This document shows, piece by piece, positions 15,955 to 24,900 of a DNA stretch of 47,041 bases (position 1 is its first letter; the number at the start of each line of letters is the position of its first letter). The translations under genes were made by a program, and so were the position numbers. The notes beneath the pieces are model-generated. The model made no database searches. It was not told where the DNA came from and was given only the letters and a program-made list of their open reading frames with translations. This DNA is from a virus: IMG/VR virus record IMGVR_UViG_3300031552_000009, positions 1 to 47,041 of that record; one strand, 5' to 3'.

Positions 15955-16683
15955 ATGCCGGGAGTGATACCGGTACAATCTATACCCTTGGGAGCGCTGG
16001 CCGCGACCGCCGGCGGCGAGGACTCCGGGACCGGGACGCAGACCATCGAGGTCTATCTGGCCGTCGGCCCGCCCAACGCCACCGACCTGTGCAACGGCGC
16101 GATCGACTTGGTCGGCGCCGGCGTGGAGGCGTACGATCAAATCCTGGATTTCGTGACGGATACGAGCCGCCTGGCGGACCATTGCCGGCGGCGCTTCCAT
16201 CGCGCCCGGCGCCGCGCCTTGCTGAAATGGCCCTGGCCGGAAGCGGGGGCCTACCTGCCTGGCACGGCCGGGGACACCGACTTCATCCATCCGACCTACG
16301 ATTTCACTTACAGTTACCAGATTCCCGTCGGCGCGGGCCTGCTGGCCTTGCGCCGCATCGTGAACGCCAGCGCCCGGCCGCTCCTGTATGACCGGCACGG
16401 CGACCATATATTGACCAACTATCTGCCCAGCGAATTCTGGTGGCACTTCACGCTCGATCTGGCCGGCCCCTTCTCGGAAGGATTGGGCCGCTGCATCGAA
16501 TACGAATTGGCCATTGACCTGTGTGGGCCGTTGCTGCGCGGCGAGGCCGCCTCCAAGCGGCGCGTCGAGCTGCATCAGGAGTACCGCGAGATCGGACTGC
16601 CCGACGCAGCCCGGCAGGCCCAGGACGAGCAGTACGACCAGACCAACGCAGCCGCGCCGATACCCTGGATCGAAATCACGTAG
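15955..16683 (+). CDS. tail adaptor protein (tail tubular protein A-like)
   Basis: 242 residues. In short-tailed phages the adaptor ring sits under the portal and holds the nozzle and fibres. After a variable N-terminus come RLADHCRRRFHRARRRALLK (the usual long basic helix), WPWPEAG, YSYQIPVGAGLLALRRIV and LYDRHGDHILTNY. These match the helix, WNF-type, Y-x-Y-x-L-P and L-L-T-N landmarks of tubular A proteins. The final helix (EYELAIDLCGPLLRGEAASK) also fits. The N-terminal 30 residues are Gly/Thr-rich. GGAGG lies about six bases before the ATG. Confidence 0.75.
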   Translation: MPGVIPVQSIPLGALAATAGGEDSGTGTQTIEVYLAVGPPNATDLCNGAIDLVGAGVEAYDQILDFVTDTSRLADHCRRRFHRARRRALLKWPWPEAGAYLPGTAGDTDFIHPTYDFTYSYQIPVGAGLLALRRIVNASARPLLYDRHGDHILTNYLPSEFWWHFTLDLAGPFSEGLGRCIEYELAIDLCGPLLRGEAASKRRVELHQEYREIGLPDAARQAQDEQYDQTNAAAPIPWIEIT

Positions 16684-16697
16684 ACAGGAGACGAACG

Positions 16698-16916
16698 ATG
16701 CTTCCAATCATGGCACTTATGGCGCTCCTGGCGGCACGCCAAACCTCGTCGGCCCTCCCCGGCATTCCGAATGTGACCAGCCCGGAAGTCACGGAGCCGC
16801 TCTCGCAGAGTCGGCGCCGTCTGGCTTCCATGCAGGGCCGCAAAAATACCCTGTTGACCGGTGGATTGCTCGGCAACCCGCCCTTGCTGCGACAGGGCTT
16901 GGGAGGGATCGCCTAA
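16698..16916 (+). CDS. small structural protein with LLTGG motif
   Basis: 72 residues starting MLPIMALMALLAARQTSSAL. The C-terminal part, RRRLASMQGRKNTLLTGGLL, matches a motif (basic stretch, GR, TLLTGG or TILTGG) common to small podovirus structural proteins encoded near tail-tube and ejection genes. AGGAG lies seven bases before the ATG, and the next gene starts immediately after the stop. Confidence 0.6.
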   Translation: MLPIMALMALLAARQTSSALPGIPNVTSPEVTEPLSQSRRRLASMQGRKNTLLTGGLLGNPPLLRQGLGGIA

Positions 16917-19568
16917 GTGCCTCTGCACAGCATTCAAATGAGCTACGCCGGCGGCGAACTGTCGCCGTTGATCTCCCACCGGTTCGATTTGGAGCCCTAC
17001 GCCCTCGGGGCGCGCACCCTGGAGAATATCATCGTCACGGAGACCGGCGCCCTGACGCGCCGACCCGGCACGTATCATGCCGACGACGCCACCACCAAAG
17101 GCAATGCCCCGGCTTACTTGCTGGCGTGGGTCTACAACCATGAGGATAGCTACGTACTCGAATTTACGCCCCTGAAAATCCGCGTCTATCGCGATCACGG
17201 CTTGGTGGAATCGGCGCCCGGCGTCCCGTTGGAGATCGACACCCCCTTCACAGCGACCGAGTTGCCGTACTTGCAGGTATGGCAGTCAGGGGACGTGCTC
17301 TGGATTCGTTCGCAAAGCCGCTGGAACTATAAGCTGACGCGCACCAGTCACACCGTCTGGACCCTGGCGGACAGCTATCCCGACGATGGACCGTGGCGGC
17401 AGACGAACGTCGCCGCTACGACGATCTATCCCAGCAACGTCGGCAAGCCGGGCACGTACACGGTCCTCCATGCCAGCGCCGACGTGTTTGAACCGGAGCA
17501 CGTCGATTCGGCGTGGCGGCTCGACCATATCCTGCCCGAGCGCGCGCAAGAAAAGACCTTCACCGCCGAGGCCGAGGACACGAACAGCCTGCTCGTGGCC
17601 AAGGGCGGCGAATGGGAGTTCAGCGTCCAGGTTGCCGGCGGCGCTGCCGCCGAAGCGACGATCGAGCTGCAATACTCGCTGGACGGCGCGACGTTCAGCA
17701 CCTATCGCAGTGTCTCCGTCCTGCGCGCTGCGAACGATACCAGTCTGCTCGAAATCATCAAGGACAGGTTTCTGGGTCGCGACGAACGGATCGAGCCGAC
17801 GCCGATGCACACCGGCGAGAATGCCGAGGACCGGGCCATCTACTTGCGCGCCGCCTGCACCAGCCACGCGAGCGGGATGATCAAGACAACCATCAAGGCC
17901 AAGCCCTATACGCACAGCGGTATCATCTGGCTGACCTTCTATACGTCCGCCCGGCAGATGGGCGGAGAGATCGTCGTGTCGCCGGCCAGTACGGACCCGA
18001 CCGCGGATTGGGCCGAGGGCGCGGTCAACGGCGTGCGCGGCTACTGGCGGGCGCTGGGTTTCAATGCCGAGCGCCTCGTCCTGGCGGGCACGGAGGACGA
18101 ACCCCTGCGCATCGACGCGGGCGTGGCCGGTGATTACGACCGCTTCGATCCCGGCTTTGCCGACGACACCGACGCCTTCAATATCACCTTGAGCCAGTCC
18201 CGGCAGAACCGCATCCAGTGGATCAACGGCGAATGGACCAGCTCCATGCTGGTCGGCACCGAAGGCGGCATTGTGGAGCTGCGACCGCTGAGCGGCGCGG
18301 GCGGCTTCACCCCGACGAACTGGCCGGCCATCTACCGCACCCTGCGCCGGCGCATGACGCGCATTCCGCCGGCGATGGTCGATGACGTGCTGATCGCTCC
18401 GGGGGGCGTGGGCGCCCAGCGCTGCTACCAAATCTATCACTCGACCGAGCGCGGCGGCCTGGTGGCAGACGATTTGACCCGCTATGCGCGGCACATCGGG
18501 CGCACCGGTTTCGTGGGCCTGGCCGTGCAAGAGGACCCGGATCAAATCCTCTGGCTGCCGCGCGCCGACGGCGTCATGGCGGCCTGTTCCTTCGCGTACG
18601 GGGCGACCGCTTGGCATCGGCACCAATTCGGGCAGGGCGTGATAAGTCACTGCACGGTCCCGACCCCTACGGGCGATGAACTCTGGCTCTGCGTCGAGCG
18701 CTTGGTCGGAGCGGAAACGCGCTACTTCATCGAGTATATGGGCCTGGTCGATCTCGAAGCCGAGATCGAGGACGGACACTATCTGGATTGCGCGGAGGTC
18801 TGGGACGGGGGCGATCCCGCCGTGGTCTATGCCGTGACACGCACGGACCCGGCCGTCGTGCATTTGGTCACGTGGCCCACCGACAGCAACGGCGACGCCC
18901 TGGCGGACGGCGATACCGTGCGGTTTATCGGCCACACCGACCTGCAACGTCAAATCTTCCAGGTCTACGGGGCCGACGCCGAGGCCCACACCCTGCAACT
19001 GAAAGATGTCACGGGCGCCGTCGTCATCAACGGCGAACTGTTCACGGATGAGAGTACCGACGTTACGCTCGAATGGGTGCGCGCCGGACTGAGCGGGCTG
19101 GCGCATCTGGCGAACCAGACGGAACTGGCGCTGGTCGATGGGCAGGAGCGCCCCATCACCATCGACGCCGTCGGCGCGTTTACGCTCGGCGACACCGTCG
19201 AATACGACTCCTACGCGCGCACCGTCCGGGCCGGCATTTCCTACACAAGTCTCTTCGTCTCCCTGCCGTTGGAATTCTACCTGCGCTCGGGAACCACGGT
19301 GGGCATGCGCAAACAACTGAGTCAGTTGACGTTGAGTCTCTACCGCAGCTACGGGGGTGAGTACGGGGTTTCGACCGAGCAGTATCAGGCGCTGGAGTAC
19401 CGGCGCTCCGCCGCGCAGACGGGGGCGGGACCATTCCTCTGTACCGAGGACAAGAACCTGCCACCCATCGGCGGGATGTTCAGCGGTGAATTGAACGTTA
19501 CAGTGCGTTGCACGGGGGCCTACCCGTTCACCATTCGCGGCATGGCCCCGGTTGTGGAGGTTCATTGA
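16917..19568 (+). CDS. tail nozzle protein (tail tubular protein B-like)
   Basis: 883 residues with a GTG start directly after the previous TAA. GGGAGGG ends about ten bases before it. The opening (QMSYAGGELSPLISHRFDLE, then LENIIVTETGALTRRPGTY) is the hallmark of the large nozzle/tubular B family, which forms the distal tail tube. The middle has the expected beta-rich blocks (ERLVLAGTEDEPLRID, GGIVELRPLSGAGGFTP). The C-terminal region ends with KNLPPIGGMFSGELNVTVR. Length is normal for the family. Confidence 0.8.
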   Translation: MPLHSIQMSYAGGELSPLISHRFDLEPYALGARTLENIIVTETGALTRRPGTYHADDATTKGNAPAYLLAWVYNHEDSYVLEFTPLKIRVYRDHGLVESAPGVPLEIDTPFTATELPYLQVWQSGDVLWIRSQSRWNYKLTRTSHTVWTLADSYPDDGPWRQTNVAATTIYPSNVGKPGTYTVLHASADVFEPEHVDSAWRLDHILPERAQEKTFTAEAEDTNSLLVAKGGEWEFSVQVAGGAAAEATIELQYSLDGATFSTYRSVSVLRAANDTSLLEIIKDRFLGRDERIEPTPMHTGENAEDRAIYLRAACTSHASGMIKTTIKAKPYTHSGIIWLTFYTSARQMGGEIVVSPASTDPTADWAEGAVNGVRGYWRALGFNAERLVLAGTEDEPLRIDAGVAGDYDRFDPGFADDTDAFNITLSQSRQNRIQWINGEWTSSMLVGTEGGIVELRPLSGAGGFTPTNWPAIYRTLRRRMTRIPPAMVDDVLIAPGGVGAQRCYQIYHSTERGGLVADDLTRYARHIGRTGFVGLAVQEDPDQILWLPRADGVMAACSFAYGATAWHRHQFGQGVISHCTVPTPTGDELWLCVERLVGAETRYFIEYMGLVDLEAEIEDGHYLDCAEVWDGGDPAVVYAVTRTDPAVVHLVTWPTDSNGDALADGDTVRFIGHTDLQRQIFQVYGADAEAHTLQLKDVTGAVVINGELFTDESTDVTLEWVRAGLSGLAHLANQTELALVDGQERPITIDAVGAFTLGDTVEYDSYARTVRAGISYTSLFVSLPLEFYLRSGTTVGMRKQLSQLTLSLYRSYGGEYGVSTEQYQALEYRRSAAQTGAGPFLCTEDKNLPPIGGMFSGELNVTVRCTGAYPFTIRGMAPVVEVH

Positions 19569-19570
19569 GC

Positions 19571-20101
19571 ATGCTCAGTCCGGGCTTGGTAGCCAATGTC
19601 GGACAAGCGGCCATCGGCACCGGCGCGCAAGTGCTGGGGGGCAGTCCCGGTGCTGCCGGGGGCGGACTCAGCGCCGGACAGCTTCTCGGCGCCACCGGCG
19701 GTCTGCTGGCCGGTCTGGGGACATTCAGTCAGGCGCAGGGCTACGCCCAGTTCAACGCCACCAGCGCCAAGGCGGCCCGCGCCCTGGCGGCGGAGGCCCC
19801 GAAAGTCGCCGCGTGGCAGATCAGCCGGCTCCGCATCTTCAAGCGGCAAACGCTGGCCAGTCAGCGCTTCGCGGCCGCGCTGTCCGGGGTGCAGGTGATA
19901 GGGACGCCCTCCGATATCAAGCGGTTGACCGAACAGGAGTTCCTGCTGGACGAGCGGAACATCTATCGCGAAGGACAGATCGAGAAGATGACACAGGAAG
20001 AAGCCGCCAGCAGCTATGACGCCGCCGCCAAAGCGAATAGACGATCCGGCTTCTTAGGCATGGTACAAACGGGCATTGGTATAGCGAGCTTGGTACGCTG
20101 A
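19571..20101 (+). CDS. ejection protein candidate (T7 gp14-like)
   Basis: 176 residues starting MLSPGLVANVGQAAIGTGAQ. A Gly/Ala-rich hydrophobic segment (LLGATGGLLAGLGTF) is followed by a long helical region with QTLASQRFAAALSGVQVIGT and LLDERNIYREGQIEK. Size, order (after the nozzle, before two large proteins) and the membrane-active-looking segment fit the smallest internal core or ejection protein of T7-like virions. The stop overlaps the next start by one base. Confidence 0.6.
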   Translation: MLSPGLVANVGQAAIGTGAQVLGGSPGAAGGGLSAGQLLGATGGLLAGLGTFSQAQGYAQFNATSAKAARALAAEAPKVAAWQISRLRIFKRQTLASQRFAAALSGVQVIGTPSDIKRLTEQEFLLDERNIYREGQIEKMTQEEAASSYDAAAKANRRSGFLGMVQTGIGIASLVR

Positions 20102-21942
20102 TGGCATTCGACGCACTCAGAGGCTATACGCGACAGCAAGCGCCGAGCGGCAACGTCCCGGAACAGGGGGCCGTTCAGGGCGGCTACGCCTTGGCTCAGG
20201 CGACGGAGGCTGAAGGGGCGGCCCTGCGCCGCGTCGGTGGGGCCGTCGCGGATCTCGGCCATAATCTCGAAGCCGAGAGCCTGCGTCAGAGCGCGATCAA
20301 TCAGACGTTGGCCCTGGCGGACATCGATGAGAAGAACCGGGTCTTCCTCAGCGATATGTCGCAGCAGCACTGGGTCGAGAACCACGTCGGCCGTTGGGAC
20401 CAAGCCGTGACGGAATGGGACCGGCAGTTCGGCACGCTGCTCAAGAGTCACGCCAAACAACTGCATCCGAAGGATCGCGCCGCGTGGCAAGCCACGATGA
20501 AGGCCCGCGCCAAACAGTGGCAAAATCCCGTCATCGCCAAGGCGGCCGACCTGCGCGAGACCTACGCCAACGAGGCCATCGCCCAGCAGTACGTCAACCG
20601 CTACGCGGCCGGGGATGTCACCGGTGCCGCGCAGCTTGCCGAGCAGGCCCGGACTCTCTTTGCCGACGATGCCTTATGGCGCGCGCGCCTGCAGGACGCG
20701 AACGAGCAGATCGTCTGGAAGGTCGCGTCCCAGGGCGACATCGAGCGCGCCCGCGCGCTCGTGGCCGAGTTGATTCCCGCCCAGCGCCGGGCCAGCCTCG
20801 ATGACAGCCTGAGCAAGTACGGAGAGTACGCGCGCGACCGCTTGAACGAGCAGCGGGCACAGGCACGGGAAAAGGTATTGGAGAACGTCGATGTCAGCCT
20901 GCGCGCAGGCAAGGCTGACAGCGCTCTCGCCGCCCTGGCCGCTGCCCCCGAAGCCAGTCCCGAGGAGATCGGCGGCCAGCGCTGGGAACAAGTGCAGCAA
21001 AAGTGGATCGACCGCGCTCTAAATAGTGCCAAGCCCGCCGAGACGAGTCCCGCCGCGTTCAACGAAGCGGCCCAAGCCCAACTCCAAGCCGCCGCCGGCG
21101 AGACGAAACCCGCCGACGCGCGCGAGACCGCAGCGGGCCTGCGCTTCGATCAGCAGAAACTCTCGCCGGATGACTACGCCCAGATTCGCTCGTGGCAGGA
21201 CGTGGACCCCGTCACCGCGAAGATCATGCTCGGCGCGATCGAGAGCGTCAAAAAGCAGGTCAAGGTGGGCCTGCGCCATCTGGGACTCTTCCAGGCCGAC
21301 ACGGATAAGACGCTGGCCGCCACTACGAAATTCATCGCCGAACGGGCCGCGCAGGCCAAGGAAACCGGCAAGCCCCTGGACCCGGCCGAATTGGACCAAG
21401 CGGCGCGCCAGTTCGCCGCCGCGCAGGGCCAGCAGGCGCTGAAGGACTTTGCCGCCAGCGCGCCGCCGAAAGAGCAGGACATCGACATCAGCGGCGTTCC
21501 CGCACCCCAGCCCAAAGAGAGGCGCGAGAAGGGGCCTGGCTATTTCGGGCCGTTGCCCTTCCACGACGGCCGCACGTCTACGGAACTGTCCATTGGCGTC
21601 GAAATAGACGGCCAGGAGATAGAGATTCCCTCTTTGGTCCCGACATTGACCCGGCCGGAGATTGACCATCTGCTCAGCGGCCAGAAGCCGACCAAGGCCA
21701 TCGTGCGCAAGGCCGTCGATCATGCTCAGAAGAGAATGGCCGAGGGCAAAGATGTTTTTGCCCAAGCCGGCGAGCAGGTTTCCGTGCCGAAGCCGAAGGC
21801 CAAGTCCACCTATCCCCAGATGCGCCGCGACACCCCGCCGGAACTACGCGACCGCATCAAGCGGTTGCTCGACGCCGGGGCCGATCCCGAAGAAGTCTTC
21901 AACGCCGACGAAGTCAAACCGTACGTGCTGAGGTCGCAATGA
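20101..21942 (+). CDS. internal virion/ejection protein (T7 gp15-like)
   Basis: 613 residues, mostly long charged helices with Ala/Gln/Arg, as in inner-core proteins that are ejected into the cell with the DNA. Near residues 475-560 it contains a separate conserved module (GYFGPLPFHDGRTSTELSIG, then EIEIPSLVPTLTRPEIDHLL, then KAVDHAQKRMAEGKDVFA) seen in many phage virion proteins. The C-terminus has a helix with PPELRDRIKRLLDAGADPEE. It starts on the last base of the previous stop, and the next gene starts two bases after its own stop. Confidence 0.65.
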   Translation: MAFDALRGYTRQQAPSGNVPEQGAVQGGYALAQATEAEGAALRRVGGAVADLGHNLEAESLRQSAINQTLALADIDEKNRVFLSDMSQQHWVENHVGRWDQAVTEWDRQFGTLLKSHAKQLHPKDRAAWQATMKARAKQWQNPVIAKAADLRETYANEAIAQQYVNRYAAGDVTGAAQLAEQARTLFADDALWRARLQDANEQIVWKVASQGDIERARALVAELIPAQRRASLDDSLSKYGEYARDRLNEQRAQAREKVLENVDVSLRAGKADSALAALAAAPEASPEEIGGQRWEQVQQKWIDRALNSAKPAETSPAAFNEAAQAQLQAAAGETKPADARETAAGLRFDQQKLSPDDYAQIRSWQDVDPVTAKIMLGAIESVKKQVKVGLRHLGLFQADTDKTLAATTKFIAERAAQAKETGKPLDPAELDQAARQFAAAQGQQALKDFAASAPPKEQDIDISGVPAPQPKERREKGPGYFGPLPFHDGRTSTELSIGVEIDGQEIEIPSLVPTLTRPEIDHLLSGQKPTKAIVRKAVDHAQKRMAEGKDVFAQAGEQVSVPKPKAKSTYPQMRRDTPPELRDRIKRLLDAGADPEEVFNADEVKPYVLRSQ

Positions 21943-21943
21943 C

Positions 21944-24900
21944 ATGCCCACCCTGGCTGAACTGGAAGAGAAGACCTTCACGCCGACCTCGCTGGCCGCG
22001 CTCGAAGCCCGACAGGGCCTGACGCCGGCTGAGCCGCTCAACCCGTACGCGCAGACCTGGCTGGACGAACCCGATCTGGTCGATCGCGCCGGGGCGATGG
22101 GCCGTCTCTCCTGGGACTTGAACGCCCAGCACGGCCTGCCGCTGGACCGCGCCGACGCCTATCAAACCTGCCTCTACGACCTGCTGGACCGGCAGGGTCT
22201 CCAGACGCCGGAAGCGGGCAAGGCCAGTGCGATCAAACAGGCGCTGACCGATCACCTCCAGCGCCTCGAACCCGGCAAACCCGCGTCCCTGCTCGAAGAC
22301 GCGAAGCAATGGATTCGCGAGCGCACCGGCCTGTTCGAGCCGCCGATCTACGGCCGGACCTTCCGGGAGCAAAAACCCTTGCGGACACTGGCCGGGGCGG
22401 CCGCCTACTACGGCGCCGATTATCTCAACGGTCTGGGCCTCTCGATCCCGGACATCGTCGCCAACCAGACCAGCGGCTACGAGAGCCTCAGCGCGATCGT
22501 CGCCGCCGCCACGGGCTTCGAGCCGACGCCGCGCGACATCAAGGCCGGCGAGCAGGTCGAATTCTTCGCCGGACTCGAAACCGCCGGGACCGTCTCCAAG
22601 ACGCTCGTCTCGCGCATCGCCGCCCGCGTCGCGCTCAAACAGGTATTGGCCGCCGGTGTGACGTTCGCCGGCCGCGAACTCAGTGACCAAGTCGCGCAGA
22701 AGATCATCAACGGCGATCCCATCGACGGCAACCAGATATGGCAGGAGGGCGGCGTCGGCGTTCTGTTTGGCATCGGCGAAGTGGCGATCAGCGCCGGCGC
22801 GCAGAAACTCGTCGGCTGGACGCCGGCGAAACTGGCCGATGAATACGTGCGCCGCATCCCCCAACTCAAGACCGTCCCCCGTGCCGACCTGGAAAAGACC
22901 GCGCAGGCCGCCCTGGACAGCTATCAGGTAAGCGGCGGCTGGATGACGATGGATCAGTGGCACGGCAAGTGGGACGGGCACTTGCAGAAATTCTCCGATG
23001 AGCTGCGTACGCTCGGCACGGCGGCGCGGCCGGAGATCGGCGGCGCGGGCCGTCCGGCCCTGCCCGGCGCCCAGTCCCGCGCACCGCGTCAGACGCAGAG
23101 GCCCAGCGCCGCACAAGGTCCACTCACGACGCCCAGCGCCGCGCCGGTCCTACCACCGGCGCCGAAGGCGCAAGTCACCGCCGAGGGCTTGGCTTGGATC
23201 GGCGCGCTACGGGGCAAGGCAGCGCGCGGCGAACCCCTGACGGCGCCCGAGCGCAACTTCCTCGCGAGTATCGGGATCGATCTGACCAACCCGATAGAGA
23301 TGGAGGTGCCCGGTGAAGAAGTCCCCGCCATCACAACCCCACCCGAAGAGCCTGCTGTCGCAGCACCCGGAGAAACTCCCGCCGCCGTGGAGCCAACGGC
23401 ACAGGCGGCCCCGGCGGCCGAGGCCCAGCCGGGCGCAGTGACGCGCGAGCCGTGGCAGATGACGCGGGAAGAAAGAGAAGCAATTCTACATGGTTCTGAT
23501 TTGAATGCCAGAAAGCCTGTGCTTCAAGCGCTATTCCCTGACATTGTAAACAGAGAATCACCCGATCCGGAAGGCGGCGACTTCTCTGTGTCTCTTTGGG
23601 GCGAAGTGAATGAACCGCAGAGGTATGGAGAAGGCAGAGTGCCTTTTCCGTGGGTTGCAGAGGCAGAACGAAGTATGATTCAGCGGGCTGTCGAGGAAGG
23701 CAAGCCCGTCCCCCGTCGCGTCCTCGAAGAGTACAAGTCTGAGCCCTGGGCTGACGAAGCGTTAGCGAAGCTGGAGGCCCAGCCGGGCGCAGTAGGTCAA
23801 ACCTCAGAACAAATACAGGCACGCCTTGACGCCATCGAAGACGACTGGATCAGTAGGTATGGAGAGAAAGCAGCCTTCGACGCCGAAGCTCAAATCAATG
23901 GCACATCTCCGATTCCAGCAACGGAACAGCGCGAGTATGATAGACTTCGAAGGTTGCGAGACTTGGCGGATAAACCGCAAAGAGATCGTGCTCGTTCTAT
24001 CGTGTTCGGAACATTCGCGGAGAACGAAGTCCCGGATGAAATTGCTACCGATGCGGCCAAACGATTCTTTGGCATCGACAGAGAGGACTGGCCGGGATCG
24101 GAAGGAATCTCATCGTATTTTATGGCGACGCACGGACAACGGGTGTTTGACGATCCGGCTGGAACGGCCAAAGCACTGGCACAATATCTCTTACAGCACG
24201 AAGAAGCGGCCAAAGGGCGTGATGCCGATGGGCTGCTGGGACCACAATCCGCTCTTACCGAGCAGGGCAAGAAGGCACTCCTGCAAGGGTATGCCGATAA
24301 GGCCAAGCGCATCGTTGAAACTATCGTGAGTCGGACACGAGCTCTCCGCGTAGAAAGCCAACCGTCCCCGTCCGGGTCCGAGGCCCAGACCCAGACAGAA
24401 AAGCAGCCTCCCGCGACCGCACGGGCGGGGACGGTAGCAAAAGCCACCGCCGAGAAAGCCACTATACGCCCCTCAGAGCCACCGTCCCCCCAGACCACCC
24501 CAGAGTCCGGACAGGCAGGGGAGCCCCCGGCAGGCATAGCCACGGCTACGGGAGAGGCGGTCGTAGCGGAGCAATCACCCGAAGCCAAGCGGGCCGCCGA
24601 AATCTCCCGGCAGCGGGGTTTGGTTGACGTTAGCTACGTCCGACGCGGATTGCAGAGAATCATGGGCTTTGTCGAGCCGACCCTGCCGGTGATTTCCAAG
24701 TATGGGCGTGGTCTCAATGCCGAGGTGCTCAAGGCCATTCACAGCGCCGAAGCGGAGACCCTGAGTTTTGACGATCATCAACTTGAGGCCATCGACCAGA
24801 CCGTGACCGAGCTCGAAAAGATGATCCGGCAATATCCGCGCGAGATCCAGGAAGCGATCATGCTCACGCGCGGGCACGGGTTGGAGGGAGAGGCCCTCGC

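Noticed and set aside
17286-19565. 759-codon open frame on the minus strand
   Set aside because: It is antisense to the nozzle gene, made possible by GC-rich third positions. Its product is His/Asp/Gly/Arg-rich with no domain pattern and no ribosome site.
21019-21765. 248-codon minus-strand frame inside the gp15-like gene
   Set aside because: Antisense shadow of a strongly coding helical protein; no ribosome site or recognisable fold.
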